In this document: piece by piece, positions 1 to 7,963 of the stretch
Numbering within the stretch: the first letter of the stretch is position 1
How the letters are laid out: each line of letters starts with the position of its first letter
Assembly (NCBI GenBank): GCA_025362975.1
Contig: JANYES010000025.1
Coordinates: 102,749-166,748, forward strand
Direction of reading: 5' to 3'
DNA length: 64,000 nt
Source of the DNA: Alphaproteobacteria bacterium
GTDB lineage: Bacteria; Pseudomonadota; Alphaproteobacteria; Rickettsiales; SXRF01
Program-made: the position numbers and the translations under genes
Notes under the pieces: generated by a model
Database searches by the model: none
What the model was told of the DNA's origin: nothing
Seen by the model: the letters and a program-made list of their open reading frames with translations, nothing else

Positions 1-1
1 A

Positions 2-493
2 CAGGACATTCGCGAAACACAGACGAAAGAGACTTCGTCGAAGACCACGATAACTGAAACGCCGACGACCACTGAAACCAATAGCCCGATCGCCCAGCAG
101 CTCGCCGAAGCCGAAGAGCTAACCAACGAACTAAAACGCCTGCTCGTGCGTTATGAATCAGCGCTGGAACATGAAGGCATCCGCGATCAGGTGGCAACAC
201 TTGAACGCTGGATGGAATCGTATCGCCACGGACTTTCGGCGGCACGCAAGATTTCGGAAAACGGCGCGAGCTGGCTGACCGAATTGCGCGAAAGCCTGAA
301 AATGGCAGCGGATGAGCTTACCCGCCTTGAAGGCGAAGGCGGCAACCCGGCCACCAAAGAACAGGCAGCACAGGCAGAGGAATTCCTCAAGGCCTCGCGC
401 AAAATTGACAAGGTTATCCCCAATATCGAGCATATGTTCTGCAATGAAAACCGCAGCGAAGATGCCGATAAAGATACAAAAATACCTGCTTAA
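2..493 (+). CDS. hypothetical protein, 5' truncated by window edge
   Basis: The reading frame is open from the left edge to a TAA at 491-493; the first possible start inside the window (GTG at 146) is only an internal codon of an unbroken Thr/Glu-rich frame, so the true start probably lies outside. The visible part is a Thr-rich, probably disordered stretch followed by a helical region rich in Glu, Lys and Ala. No known domain recognised. The helical part shares spaced residues with the protein at 17157-17549 (EGI, W-E, SE-G--WL, SLK-AA), so the two are paralogues of unknown function. It is followed 33 bases later by a small membrane protein. Confidence 0.7.
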   Translation, partial: QDIRETQTKETSSKTTITETPTTTETNSPIAQQLAEAEELTNELKRLLVRYESALEHEGIRDQVATLERWMESYRHGLSAARKISENGASWLTELRESLKMAADELTRLEGEGGNPATKEQAAQAEEFLKASRKIDKVIPNIEHMFCNENRSEDADKDTKIPA

Positions 494-526
494 TTCAGCA
501 CGTTATAATTTAAAAAGGATATCGAT

Positions 527-778
527 ATGGCTAATACATCTTCAAATAAAGGCGTGCTCACCGTTGTGGTCGTTGCCGTAATAGCAGTTCTAGGATACGC
601 TGTGCTGACCATGCCCGATCACAGGACTTCGACAGAAAAACTGGGTGACGCCATCCACGATCTTTCCAAGGGACCTGATAAGGCCGCACGCCAGCTCGAA
701 GACCGCACTCCGGGACAAAAAATCGGTGACGCAGTCAAAGACGCCGGTGACGATATAAAACACAATACTGGCAACTAA
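527..778 (+). CDS. small single-pass membrane protein
   Basis: 83 residues. An AAGGAT ribosome site lies about 6 bases before the ATG. Residues 9-28 form one hydrophobic helix (VLTVVVVAVIAVLGYAVL), followed by a charged tail carrying a repeated pattern (KLGDAIHDL ... KIGDAVKDAGDDI) that looks like an amphipathic helix, similar in layout to YtxH-like stress proteins but without a clear match. It lies between the truncated hypothetical gene and the histidine kinase; role unknown, probably envelope-associated. Confidence 0.75.
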   Translation: MANTSSNKGVLTVVVVAVIAVLGYAVLTMPDHRTSTEKLGDAIHDLSKGPDKAARQLEDRTPGQKIGDAVKDAGDDIKHNTGN

Positions 779-835
779 GCTCGTACTGCGTTTTTAATAA
801 TAATGTGCCGGGTTAGCCCGGAATGGTAATATTTA

Positions 836-1579
836 ATGATCCCTGATAAGAAAACGGATTCCGTGGTCAAATTTTCTGAGTCTTTCAGCAAAGAACGAGA
901 GCTGATTCATCGCCAGATGATGTCGTCTGTATCGCATGATTTGAAAACGCCTCTGGCGGGTATCATTGGTTCACTGGAAATTCACGACCAGATGAAAGAA
1001 AAGTTGAAGCCGGAGAAGAAACAGGCACTGCTTGATACCGCACTGCAAGAAGCCTACAGGCTAGATAACTTCATCACCAATATCCTCGATATGGCCAAGC
1101 TGGAAAATAACCAGGTGAAGGTCAAGAATGAAACCGTGGATATCGGCGAGTTGTTGCAGACGTGCGTGATCCAGCTTTCGCCGCGACTCAAGGAAAGCAC
1201 TGTGGAGATTATTGCCCTTACCGGCATTGTGACGGCAAATACGGACCCGACGCTGCTATTTCGCACGGTGGGTATTTTGCTTGATAACGCGGTGAAGCAT
1301 GGAGGAAAGCCGTCGCACATTATTATTGAATACGGGCGCGGTGATTTCGGGCAGGATTTTATCCGAGTGCGCGATCATGGGATGGGCGTGGCGGAGTCGA
1401 TGAAGCAGTTGATCTTCTCCAAGTATACGCGCTTTGTGAAGCAGGATACGCAGACGGCGGGCACCGGCCTCGGGCTTGCGATCTGTAAGGAGAACATGCG
1501 GTTGCTGGAAGGTAGTGTGACGATTAAGAACCATGCCGACGGTGGTGCTGTGTTCGAGTTGCTGTTCCCGGTTGGGTAG
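836..1579 (+). CDS. cytosolic sensor histidine kinase, KdpD C-terminus-like
   Basis: 247 residues made of only a HisKA dimerisation domain and a HATPase domain. The H box SHDLKTPL gives the phospho-acceptor His at about residue 34; the N box is NAVKHG, G1 is DHGMG and G2 is GTGLGLAI. There is no membrane segment or sensor domain, so input must come from a partner or a truncated signal. It resembles the catalytic core of KdpD. No response regulator is co-directional; the nearest are the KdpE-like regulators at 2831-3547 and 16157-16918, which are plausible partners by family only. No clear Shine-Dalgarno site precedes the ATG. Confidence 0.85.
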   Translation: MIPDKKTDSVVKFSESFSKERELIHRQMMSSVSHDLKTPLAGIIGSLEIHDQMKEKLKPEKKQALLDTALQEAYRLDNFITNILDMAKLENNQVKVKNETVDIGELLQTCVIQLSPRLKESTVEIIALTGIVTANTDPTLLFRTVGILLDNAVKHGGKPSHIIIEYGRGDFGQDFIRVRDHGMGVAESMKQLIFSKYTRFVKQDTQTAGTGLGLAICKENMRLLEGSVTIKNHADGGAVFELLFPVG

Positions 1580-1754
1580 GCTGGCTCTAGTGACTGTCTA
1601 GATATGGGCAGGCTTAATTTCCTTTTATATTTTATAACGAATTGTCACCGAGTCGCTTGACGGGGTCAGTGCCTGCGCGTGGTGAGGCGGACCCCGCTAG
1701 CAGCGGGGTGAAAGATTGAGAGTGATGTTCGTGATGTAACGGCGGCACCCTGCC

Positions 1755-2168
1755 TTATTGTGTGATCGCGGATGCTTTGAGCTGCTGGCAGAATTTGATT
1801 AACGTGGGCGGGCACTGGGTGTCGGCTTGTTTCCAGATACTAGTCAGGCGGTCGGTTGGGACGGTGGCGTCGACGTGGTGGAGAATGAATTTCTCGAACA
1901 TGGGGTCGGCGCGCTGGAAAGGTTCGAGTTCGTTCAGCGAAGACCAGTCTTCGGCTAGCATGACGGTTACTTTTTCGCTGACGCCTTCGGCGACGTAGCC
2001 GTCGTCGCAGCTCAGGTATTTCTCGTAAAACTGGTGGAGATGCGTCCAGGTGTTGATGGTGGCAATCAAGGCGCTGGCCTGAATGGCAATGCCGTCGTCG
2101 CATTTCTGGACAGCAGCGCTGGCGGTAGCGTGGAGTAAAAGAATAAGCAGCGGGATAAGGATTTTCAT
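1755..2168 (-). CDS. hypothetical secreted protein
   Basis: 137 residues if the start is the Met at 2168, chosen because it begins a classic signal peptide (MKILIPLLILLL ... ASA) while the longer frame to 2231 would run through a terminator hairpin. The mature part is Cys-containing (QKCDD, LSCDDG, TQCPP, KFCQQ), giving four Cys that could form two disulfides. No family recognised. The start codon lies only about 10 bases beyond the T-run of the terminator at 2178-2203, so its transcription may depend on readthrough from the gene at 2317-2721 or on a promoter overlapping the hairpin. Confidence 0.65.
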   Translation of the reverse strand: MKILIPLLILLLHATASAAVQKCDDGIAIQASALIATINTWTHLHQFYEKYLSCDDGYVAEGVSEKVTVMLAEDWSSLNELEPFQRADPMFEKFILHHVDATVPTDRLTSIWKQADTQCPPTLIKFCQQLKASAITQ

Positions 2169-2177
2169 AACATGAAT

Positions 2178-2203
2178 AAAAAAATGGGAGCCCTGAGGCT
2201 CCC
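2178..2203 (-). terminator. rho-independent terminator / possible attenuator
   Basis: On the minus strand a perfect 7-bp stem (GGGAGCC/GGCTCCC, loop TCAG) is followed by ATTTTTTTATT. It sits downstream of the gene at 2317-2721 and directly upstream of the start of the gene at 1755-2168, so it can end the first transcript or meter readthrough into the second. Confidence 0.8.
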
Positions 2204-2316
2204 AAGTTATATCCAATGCGGGGGGTGTCAATGGATTATGGTAAGTAGTATACTGTAATGGTGATTAAGGGGCTGTAAGTATATGCTATTAGATTTATAA
2301 AAATATTATAAAAATT

Positions 2317-2721
2317 TTAGACGGTGTATTTTTTCAGGACATCGTCGTCGGCTTCCACGACGACCTGTGTGTGATCAAACGCGGCGTCAACTTTGACCGT
2401 GTATTTGCCTTCAGTAAGATGCATGTAAATGACGCGGTCGGAGGTTGCAAATTGCGCGACCTGCTGATTGCTTTCGTCGAAGACGTAGATCTTGATTTTC
2501 TTCACGTTGGGGAAAAACGCTTTGGCGACGTTGATTTCAACGTTGGCAGCTTGTTTCAAACGCGCCGTTTCGGGATGTTTTTCGCTGTGGACGATCATGA
2601 TGTCCGGTTCGCCCATATCGGTGGTGTAATCTGACAGCTGGGCGAAAGCCTGTGGTGAGGCAAGCAGTGCCGTGATCATGAGCGCTGCGACGAATTCGCC
2701 GAAAGTAAGAGTGGTTTTCAT
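2317..2721 (-). CDS. hypothetical secreted protein
   Basis: 134 residues from the Met at 2721, which has a GGAGG ribosome site 7 bases upstream and starts a signal peptide ending in AFA-Q; the longer frame to 2772 lacks this. The mature protein is small, has no Cys, and its C-terminal half alternates hydrophobic and polar residues (KIKIYVFDE, RVIYMHL, KYTVKVDAAF), suggesting a beta-sandwich. No family recognised. A terminator at 2178-2203 follows, and the KdpE-like regulator gene lies upstream on the same strand behind its own terminator. Confidence 0.75.
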   Translation of the reverse strand: MKTTLTFGEFVAALMITALLASPQAFAQLSDYTTDMGEPDIMIVHSEKHPETARLKQAANVEINVAKAFFPNVKKIKIYVFDESNQQVAQFATSDRVIYMHLTEGKYTVKVDAAFDHTQVVVEADDDVLKKYTV

Positions 2722-2776
2722 AAGTACCTCCGCTGTGGGATTAAGTATTATGAATAGTTTGGACCCCTCCACATAA

Positions 2777-2805
2777 GAAAGCCCTCCCGAGCGGGGAGGG
2801 CTTTC
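2777..2805 (-). terminator. rho-independent terminator after response regulator
   Basis: A perfect 12-bp inverted repeat (GAAAGCCCTCCC, loop of 5) with CTTTCTTA following on the minus strand, just downstream of the regulator gene that ends at 2831. Confidence 0.75.
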
Positions 2806-2830
2806 ATCAAGATTAAATAAAAATCGGGGA

Positions 2831-3547
2831 TTAAGCCGCTTTTTCGTCGGGCGTGGCGATAATTTCCATGCGGTAGCCGATGCCGGGCTCGGTGATAATA
2901 AATCTTGGAGCGGCTGGGTTGTCTTCCAGCTTTTCGCGAATCTGGCCGATATAAACGCGTAAGTATTGCATGTCGTCGCTGTGGGCCGGGCCCCAGACTT
3001 CTTTGAGAAGCTGGCGATGTGTGAGCATTTTGCCGCGGTTGATGATGAAGTAGCGTAGCAAATCGTATTCTTTTGGCGTCAAAGCGAGCTTGGCGTCGTT
3101 AAAGAATACTTCGTGGCGCACGAGATCCATTTTAATTGGGCCGTTGGTAATCGCGGGTTCGCCCGCTTCTTTTACTGCACCTTTGCGCAGGTTTGCGTGG
3201 ATGCGTGACAGCAGCACGGTGGCGCTGAAAGGTTTCACCACGTAATCGTCGGCGCCGACGTCAAGGGCATTGACGACTTCTTCGTCGTCGGAACGCACGG
3301 AGAGAACGACGATCGGAACCTGCGACCATTCGCGGATGCCTGCGATGACTTCTTTGCCGTCGATATCGGGCAAGCCAAGGTCGAGCAGCACGAGATCCGG
3401 TTTGATCGACGCGCTCATGCGTATGGCCTGTTTACCGGTTTCGGCTTCTTCGACGCGGAACTCTGCGGCGTCTAAATAGATGCTGAGCATCTTGCGGATT
3501 TGCGGCTCATCGTCGACGATGAGGATGGTGCTTTTTTTCTCTTGCAT
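2831..3547 (-). CDS. KdpE-like OmpR-family response regulator
   Basis: 238 residues. Receiver domain about 1-120 with the acidic pair at 12-13, phospho-acceptor Asp56 (LLDLGLPD) and the conserved Lys in VVKPF; winged-helix DNA-binding domain about 135-230 (LTPKEYDLLRYF, GKMLTHRQLLKEVWG, YLRVYIGQIREKLE, GIGYRM). An AGAGG ribosome site precedes the ATG. Close in sequence to the second regulator at 16157-16918. No kdpABC genes are in the window, so the KdpE likeness is family only and the regulon is unknown. The kinase at 836-1579 has the matching KdpD-type core and is the nearest candidate partner. Confidence 0.9.
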   Translation of the reverse strand: MQEKKSTILIVDDEPQIRKMLSIYLDAAEFRVEEAETGKQAIRMSASIKPDLVLLDLGLPDIDGKEVIAGIREWSQVPIVVLSVRSDDEEVVNALDVGADDYVVKPFSATVLLSRIHANLRKGAVKEAGEPAITNGPIKMDLVRHEVFFNDAKLALTPKEYDLLRYFIINRGKMLTHRQLLKEVWGPAHSDDMQYLRVYIGQIREKLEDNPAAPRFIITEPGIGYRMEIIATPDEKAA

Positions 3548-3976
3548 AAGGTGCCTCTTGCGGGGTTGAATGCCATTTATAGCTCTTGTTCAATGACTTG
3601 TGAAGTAGTTTATCTTGCGTTTACCGGCATTTCATCATGGAAAATTTATGCTGCCTCTGTCTTGCGATGCGGAATTTGTCTCGATTATTCCGGCAATACA
3701 ATGAATTAATTATGATCAGAGGCGCATAAGAATGAAGTGCGTGTAGCGAAATTTCGCGGGAATCGGCATATTTTCGCTGGTTTAAAGCCATGCAAAAGCG
3801 TTTTCGACAGAGGTTTTGCTGCCGTTATAATGCCACTGCCGAGTCGCAGCGGCATTACTTTATAGGGCTTTTAGAATTACGGCATACGGCCCCCATCGCA
3901 TCATTATTGCTGGCTGACTATATTGCTTTCAAGGCCGCCATTAAAGTCGGCCCCCAACAATTTTAAGGAGAATTTT
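3548..3976. other. intergenic region, no gene seen
   Basis: About 430 bases between divergent genes. A plus-strand frame at 3500-3709 has no ribosome site and overlaps the regulator start, so it was not accepted. An imperfect hairpin (TGCCACTGC/GCAGCGGCA) lies at 3831-3855. The region probably holds the promoters for the regulator and for the small protein at 3977. Confidence 0.5.
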
Positions 3977-4213
3977 ATGTCGGACATTCAGAACCCGAAA
4001 TCTAACAACGCCACCCCGTCCAACCCTTCGCAGGATAAGTATTCCAGCAAAACCGGTACCAATCCCCAGGCTTCACAGACCTCGCAGCAGCCGAAAGACG
4101 CGAAAGCTGCTAACCTCAACAAATCCGATGCTACCTCGACCGACCGTTCGGGTGGCATGCAGGGTGAAGCGGAAGCTTGCGGCACGTCGGGCAACAAATC
4201 GAGCAAGATGTAA
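3977..4213 (+). CDS. small disordered hydrophilic protein
   Basis: 78 residues starting at an ATG with AAGGAG 6 bases upstream; the longer frame from 3923 has no such site. Composition is Ser, Asn, Thr, Gln, Lys and Gly with no hydrophobic core, no signal peptide and one Cys near the end (EACGTS), typical of a disordered stress-type protein. It shares an N-terminal pattern (QDKYS followed by K-x-NP) with the 84-residue protein at 20966-21220. Function unknown. A terminator follows at once. Confidence 0.75.
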   Translation: MSDIQNPKSNNATPSNPSQDKYSSKTGTNPQASQTSQQPKDAKAANLNKSDATSTDRSGGMQGEAEACGTSGNKSSKM

Positions 4214-4247
4214 TCTCTCGATTTGACACCTGTCAGTTACTATAGGG

Positions 4248-4276
4248 AAAACCGGGCTTTGCAGCCCGGTTTTTCT
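4248..4276 (+). terminator. rho-independent terminator
   Basis: AAAACCGGGCT/AGCCCGGTTTTT stem with loop TTGC followed by TTTCTTTT, about 35 bases after the stop of the small protein. Confidence 0.9.
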
Positions 4277-4289
4277 TTTGCATCTTTAT

Positions 4290-4307
4290 CCTAAATTTAT
4301 ATTTAGG
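4290..4307. repeat. 7-bp inverted repeat, possible operator
   Basis: CCTAAAT-TTAT-ATTTAGG lies about 95 bases upstream of the lipoprotein gene at 4400. It is AT-rich and has no T-run, so it is more likely a protein-binding site than a terminator; no regulator can be named. Confidence 0.3.
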
Positions 4308-4399
4308 CCCCTCCCCGCACAATCGTTTTTTTACGACATATCCGCCACGATGGCTTCCATTAACAGAAGACCTTCGAAACATTATAACAGGAGATTTCT

Positions 4400-4843
4400 A
4401 TGCGTAAAACAACCAAACTTCTTTGCGTTTCCATGCTGACACTGCTGTCGGCATGCGCTACCCCGGATGACGGGTACTACGATAAAAACGGTAACTGGAT
4501 TGCTTATAACCGTTATAACGAAACGGCGCATCCGCATGCACCGCTTCCGGGCGGCACGGATAACCGCACCGACCGCACGTATTATAACGATAATGGCAAC
4601 GGCAACGGAACCACCACCGTCACCACGACCACTTATTCATATGACCGCCCGGGTTATTATGACCGCAACGGTTATTATTCCACGATGCGCGGCGTGCGCG
4701 CGCCGGACGATATGCTGCCGCCTACAGGCATGTGTCGCGTATGGTTCCCCAACCGCGCGCCTGAAGACCAGCCGGGTATTGAATCATGCTCCGGCATTCA
4801 GGGGCGCATACCGGCTGGCGCTTACGTCGTTTACGGCGGCTAA
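4400..4843 (+). CDS. small lipoprotein with Tyr/Asn-rich middle
   Basis: 147 residues with AGGAG 9 bases before the ATG. Residues 1-19 are a lipoprotein signal ending in the lipobox LSAC, so Cys19 is predicted to be lipidated. The middle is rich in Tyr, Asn, Asp and Thr (low complexity). The end carries the pattern PPTGMCRVWFPNRAPEDQPG then a second Cys and IPAGAYVV, which recurs at the C-termini of many proteobacterial envelope proteins. It is followed 24 bases later by a small membrane protein. Role unknown, probably outer-membrane or periplasmic. Confidence 0.8.
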   Translation: MRKTTKLLCVSMLTLLSACATPDDGYYDKNGNWIAYNRYNETAHPHAPLPGGTDNRTDRTYYNDNGNGNGTTTVTTTTYSYDRPGYYDRNGYYSTMRGVRAPDDMLPPTGMCRVWFPNRAPEDQPGIESCSGIQGRIPAGAYVVYGG

Positions 4844-4867
4844 TGGCTCGGCGGGGGAATGGAACTT

Positions 4868-5047
4868 ATGAAACAGGCATTGAATCCGTTTAACAAAAGT
4901 TCCGTCCCCCTCCTTGCCTTATTTGCCACCATTATTATGCTGTCGTTTATTTTCGGCATGAAAGCTTTTGCTGGTCACGATACTGGCCTGGGCGAACAGA
5001 CACTGGCAACTATCGACGGGGGAATTAATGGTGTAAAGACGCAATAA
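4868..5047 (+). CDS. small single-pass membrane protein
   Basis: 59 residues if the ATG at 4868 is used, which sits about 10 bases after GGGGG; an ATG at 4859 in the same frame is too close to that site. One hydrophobic helix (LLALFATIIMLSFIFGM) is followed by a short tail; the helix could alternatively be a signal peptide cleaved after AFA. Probably co-transcribed with the lipoprotein upstream. No family recognised. Confidence 0.55.
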   Translation: MKQALNPFNKSSVPLLALFATIIMLSFIFGMKAFAGHDTGLGEQTLATIDGGINGVKTQ

Positions 5048-5168
5048 GGAACGGTAAAAACGCTGCCTTAACTATCGTTAATGTGGCGGACATCTTCTGG
5101 TATCAACGAATTTACTACAGTCACATCATGCCATCGAGAATGGCACATTATTTGAAAAGGAATTTTAT

Positions 5169-5561
5169 ATGAAGAACACTAAAATCTTACTCGCTACCGT
5201 GATCGCCCTCTCGCTTTCGGCTCCGGCTTTCGCTGCTGATAAAGAAAGCTACGAATCCAAGACTAAAGTCGAAAAAGATACCAATGGTAATTACAAAGAA
5301 ACCACCAAGACCGAAAAGACCGACCTTTCCGGCACCACCAATGCTGTTGAAAAAGACGTGAAGGTGAAAGTGAAATCCGACGGCGAAACCGACAAAACGG
5401 TCACCACCAAGGAAACCATCGATCCGAAAGGCCTGATGAACAAGGAAACCATCAAGACCACCGACATGGTAAAAGCCAAAGCGGACGGCACGGTTGACTC
5501 GTCGCATAAGAAAGTCGTCGACGGCAAAACGGTGGAAAATACCTCTGAATCGACCAAGTAA
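5169..5561 (+). CDS. secreted Lys/Thr-rich hydrophilic protein
   Basis: 130 residues with an AAAGGAA site before the ATG. A signal peptide ends in AFA-AD at about residue 22. The mature protein is almost wholly Lys, Thr, Glu, Asp and Val in short alternating charged repeats (KVEKD, KETTKTEK, DKTVTTKET), with no Cys and no hydrophobic core, suggesting a disordered or extended periplasmic protein. Unknown family. A strong terminator follows. Confidence 0.75.
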   Translation: MKNTKILLATVIALSLSAPAFAADKESYESKTKVEKDTNGNYKETTKTEKTDLSGTTNAVEKDVKVKVKSDGETDKTVTTKETIDPKGLMNKETIKTTDMVKAKADGTVDSSHKKVVDGKTVENTSESTK

Positions 5562-5572
5562 TCTATCCACCG

Positions 5573-5613
5573 AAATGGCACGCTTCGCCCAAGCGGGCGT
5601 GCCATTTTCATTT
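5573..5613 (+). terminator. rho-independent terminator
   Basis: An 11-bp stem AAATGGCACGC/GCGTGCCATTT followed by TTCATTTG directly after the secreted Lys/Thr-rich gene; the next gene starts 17 bases later. Confidence 0.8.
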
Positions 5614-5629
5614 GTAGGAGTTTACGAAC

Positions 5630-5959
5630 ATGAAAAAAACCTTAGCCCTGACTACCGCACTGGTTGTTCTTGGCGGCGCTTCGGCATTCGCCGACCATCT
5701 GTACCTCGGCATCGGCCAGCCCGCCCCTGTATATGCACCGGCGCCTGTGTATACGGCCCCTCCTGAGGCTTATATCGTGCAATCTGAGCCGGTGCCTTAC
5801 TACCATCCGGACCCGGTCTATTATGACCGCCACCATCATTACAACTGGAGATACTGGCATGCACATCATTCGCATGAAGAGCCGCGCGAATGGCATGATA
5901 ACGGCCCAGGCCATGACGATGACGATCACGGCCACGGTCACGGCCACGGTCACCGCTGA
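5630..5959 (+). CDS. secreted His-rich protein, possible metal binder
   Basis: 109 residues with TAGGAG before the ATG. Signal peptide to about residue 21 (AFA-DH), a Pro/Tyr/Ala-rich linker, then a His-rich tail (RHHHYNWRYWHAHHSHEE and HGHGHGHGH at the end) with a run of Asp. Such tails bind divalent metals (Ni, Zn, Cu) in other proteins; here this is inference from composition only. The broken gene at 27852-28089 shows a similar Tyr-rich then His/Asp-rich layout. Terminator immediately downstream. Confidence 0.75.
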   Translation: MKKTLALTTALVVLGGASAFADHLYLGIGQPAPVYAPAPVYTAPPEAYIVQSEPVPYYHPDPVYYDRHHHYNWRYWHAHHSHEEPREWHDNGPGHDDDDHGHGHGHGHR

Positions 5960-5971
5960 GAATGGCTAAGC

Positions 5972-6006
5972 AAAAAGGCGCCTCCTTACCGGGGCGCCTT
6001 TTTTTA
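5972..6006 (+). terminator. rho-independent terminator
   Basis: AAAAAGGCGCC/GGCGCCTTTTTTT with a 9-base loop, 12 bases after the His-rich gene. Confidence 0.9.
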
Positions 6007-6020
6007 GGTAAAATCTGGGC

Positions 6021-6046
6021 AAAAAAAAAGCCCGTGAGCTTTTTTC
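6021..6046 (-). terminator. A/T-flanked hairpin, probable terminator
   Basis: AAAAAAGC/GCTTTTTT with a 6-base loop and runs of A and T on either side, able to act on both strands. On the minus strand it follows the small gene at 6109-6300 and the long inverted repeat at 6052-6089. Confidence 0.6.
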
Positions 6047-6051
6047 TATTA

Positions 6052-6089
6052 CTCACCGGAACATGAGGGGGATTCATGATTCCGGTGAG
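6052..6089. repeat. long inverted repeat downstream of small gene
   Basis: CTCACCGGAA plus CATGA pair with TCATG and TTCCGGTGAG across a 7-base loop, with one bulged base: 15 paired positions. It lies between two convergent genes and just before a T-rich hairpin; it may be a 3'-end stabilising structure or part of a compound terminator. Confidence 0.6.
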
Positions 6090-6108
6090 AGTTAGAAAAC
6101 AGACTGGC

Positions 6109-6300
6109 TTATTTGGTATCTTTAAAGCCGGTGCCCGGAGCCTGTGGAATCACGCCTTTGCCCTCTTTGACGCGTTCAGCGTCGCGGGTGGCGCGGCCGT
6201 CTTTTTCCATTTTTTCACCGGTGCGTTTGAAAGTATCGGTTTTAGCAAGTTTTTCGCCAACCTCTTCTTCGATGGTAGCGAGTGTTTCTTTAACTGACAT
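6109..6300 (-). CDS. small hydrophilic CsbD-like protein
   Basis: 63 residues from the Met at 6300, preceded by GGGAG at about 7 bases; the longer frame to 6345 has no site. Highly charged (Lys, Glu, Thr, Gly, Asp) with no hydrophobic segment: EKLAKTDTFKRTGEKM and TRDAERVKEGKG. The composition and length recall CsbD/UPF0337 stress proteins but the core motif is not clear, so the call is tentative. Convergent with the His-rich gene. Confidence 0.6.
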   Translation of the reverse strand: MSVKETLATIEEEVGEKLAKTDTFKRTGEKMEKDGRATRDAERVKEGKGVIPQAPGTGFKDTK

Positions 6301-6419
6301 AGTAAGTCTCCCATTCATTGTTAAACATGCATTGAGCATCTTCACTATGCTGAATTCGGGGTAAGGAAACGATCTTTATGCTCGCACAATCTTATAATAA
6401 ACCAATAAATGCTTGGGTT

Positions 6420-7958
6420 TTAGAGCATGTTGTCTATGGGGAGGATGGAAAAGAAGGCGTCGGTGACGCGGCGTAGAAGTCCGGCGTGGGGGTTGAAATC
6501 GAAGCTGGCTGGTTTTCCGTTTTCGGTGCATTGCCAGATGAGGTTGCCGTCGGCGTCGGTAGTAACGCGGTAGCTGGATTCGGGGGCGGTGACATCTTCG
6601 AAGAGTTTGCCGATTTTAGCGCCCAGTTCGGGACTATGGATGATGAGGACCTGCTCGGTGTTGATGTGGATCGAGCGCGGATCGAGGTTGAAAGAGCCGA
6701 TGGCGAGGTCGCGGCGGTCGACTAAGTACATCTTGGCGTGCAGTCCGTTGACGGACGATGGCTTGAACATGGATTTTTGGTGCTGGCTGGGCAGCGAGCT
6801 GGCCTTATATTCGTAGATTTCAACACCGCCTTTGACGAGGGCTTCGCGGTAATGGCTGTAACCGGCTTGCGCGGGGACGACGTCGGTGGAGGCGAGCGAG
6901 TTGGTGATGATGCGCACGTGCACGCCGCGCCTGACGAGGTCGGTGAGCCATTCGACGCCGTCGTTTAGGGGGACGAAATACGGGGAGAAGATGATGAATT
7001 CGTTTGTGGCGTGAGCGGCTAAGTTTTTGATGCTTTTTTCGGGGGCGCTGACAATTTTGTCCTCAGGTTGGTCGATTTTTTTTGGCGTGTCGGCGGCGAG
7101 TTCGGAATGAGCCCAGATGAGCGGGATGCCGCCGTTTTTAACACGATGCGGCATGGGCATACGGCTTAGTTGTTTGCCGATATCGGAGTGTTTGATTTCC
7201 TGCCAGTGGGTGTCGAGATCTTTGCGCAGATCAGCGGTGGCGGCCGGATCAGAGGATGGAACGTGGAGCGCGGCGATGGGGTAAGATTCGTCGCTGTTCC
7301 AGTAGCTGTCGAAATTGTTGGAAATGCTGCGGGCTATCGGACCGGCGGCGAGCACGTCGGCGTCGCGGAAGTTTATATCCTTGCCAGCGTCGAAATATTC
7401 GTCGCCGACGTTGCGCCCGCCCATGATGGCGATCTGGTTGTCGACTACGAGGGCTTTGTTGTGCATGCGGCGGGTGAAGGGGCCGAGATAGGAGAAGACG
7501 TTGCCGATCCGGGTGAGGACGGATTGGTCGCGCGTGGCGTAGGGGTTGAAGACGCGGATGTCGATGTTGGGATTTTGGTCTAGGACGATAGCACCTTTGC
7601 GGAAATCGTCGAGGCTCCAGTCGTCGAGCAGCATGCGGACGCGAACGCCACGGGCGGCCGCGCGCAGGATGGCTTCGAGCAGGAGTTTGCCGGTGGTATC
7701 ATCTTTGGTGGAGTAGTATTGCAGGTCGATGGAGGCGCGGGCCGATTCGACGAGCGCGATACACGTCATGAGCGCTTCGGAGCCGTTGGTGAGGAGATGG
7801 AATCCGGATTGATTGGGGTGTTGTTTTTCGGATGGGGCGTAGGCGCGGGCGAGCGGGGTGGCGGAGGTGTCGGTCAGGGCGTAGCTGGGGGTTCGGGGGT
7901 AGTCGGATGCGGGGGGGCGGAAGGTACAAGCTGAGAGGGTGAATGTGGCGAGTAACAT
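6420..7958 (-). CDS. phospholipase D family lipoprotein, ClsC/YmdC type
   Basis: 512 residues from the Met at 7958, which starts a short hydrophobic stretch and lipobox LSAC (Cys11). Two HKD motifs, HNKALVVD with GGRN and HAKMYLVD with GSFNLDPRS, form the PLD active site; TNSLASTDVVPAQAGY and the C-terminal ILPIDNML are as in the E. coli ClsC family, which makes cardiolipin from phosphatidylglycerol and phosphatidylethanolamine. The frame stays open to 8132 through the dispersed repeat at 7964-8099, so a longer N-terminus is possible; the signal peptide as given lacks the usual basic n-region, which suggests the repeat replaced the original start. Paralogue at 24684-26255. Confidence 0.85.
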   Translation of the reverse strand: MLLATFTLSACTFRPPASDYPRTPSYALTDTSATPLARAYAPSEKQHPNQSGFHLLTNGSEALMTCIALVESARASIDLQYYSTKDDTTGKLLLEAILRAAARGVRVRMLLDDWSLDDFRKGAIVLDQNPNIDIRVFNPYATRDQSVLTRIGNVFSYLGPFTRRMHNKALVVDNQIAIMGGRNVGDEYFDAGKDINFRDADVLAAGPIARSISNNFDSYWNSDESYPIAALHVPSSDPAATADLRKDLDTHWQEIKHSDIGKQLSRMPMPHRVKNGGIPLIWAHSELAADTPKKIDQPEDKIVSAPEKSIKNLAAHATNEFIIFSPYFVPLNDGVEWLTDLVRRGVHVRIITNSLASTDVVPAQAGYSHYREALVKGGVEIYEYKASSLPSQHQKSMFKPSSVNGLHAKMYLVDRRDLAIGSFNLDPRSIHINTEQVLIIHSPELGAKIGKLFEDVTAPESSYRVTTDADGNLIWQCTENGKPASFDFNPHAGLLRRVTDAFFSILPIDNML

Positions 7959-7963
7959 TATTA

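Noticed and set aside
1691..1709. ACCCCGCT/AGCGGGGT hairpin after the histidine kinase as a terminator
   Set aside because: The stem is perfect but no T-run follows on either strand, so a rho-independent terminator is not supported.
3500..3709. Plus-strand 69-codon frame at the start of the response regulator
   Set aside because: Overlaps the regulator start antisense, with no ribosome site and no sensible protein features.
5048..5079. GGAAC ... CGTT resembling a general-stress (EcfG) promoter before 5169
   Set aside because: The spacing is 23 bases; the known motif needs 16-17, and no better match was found upstream of the other small genes.
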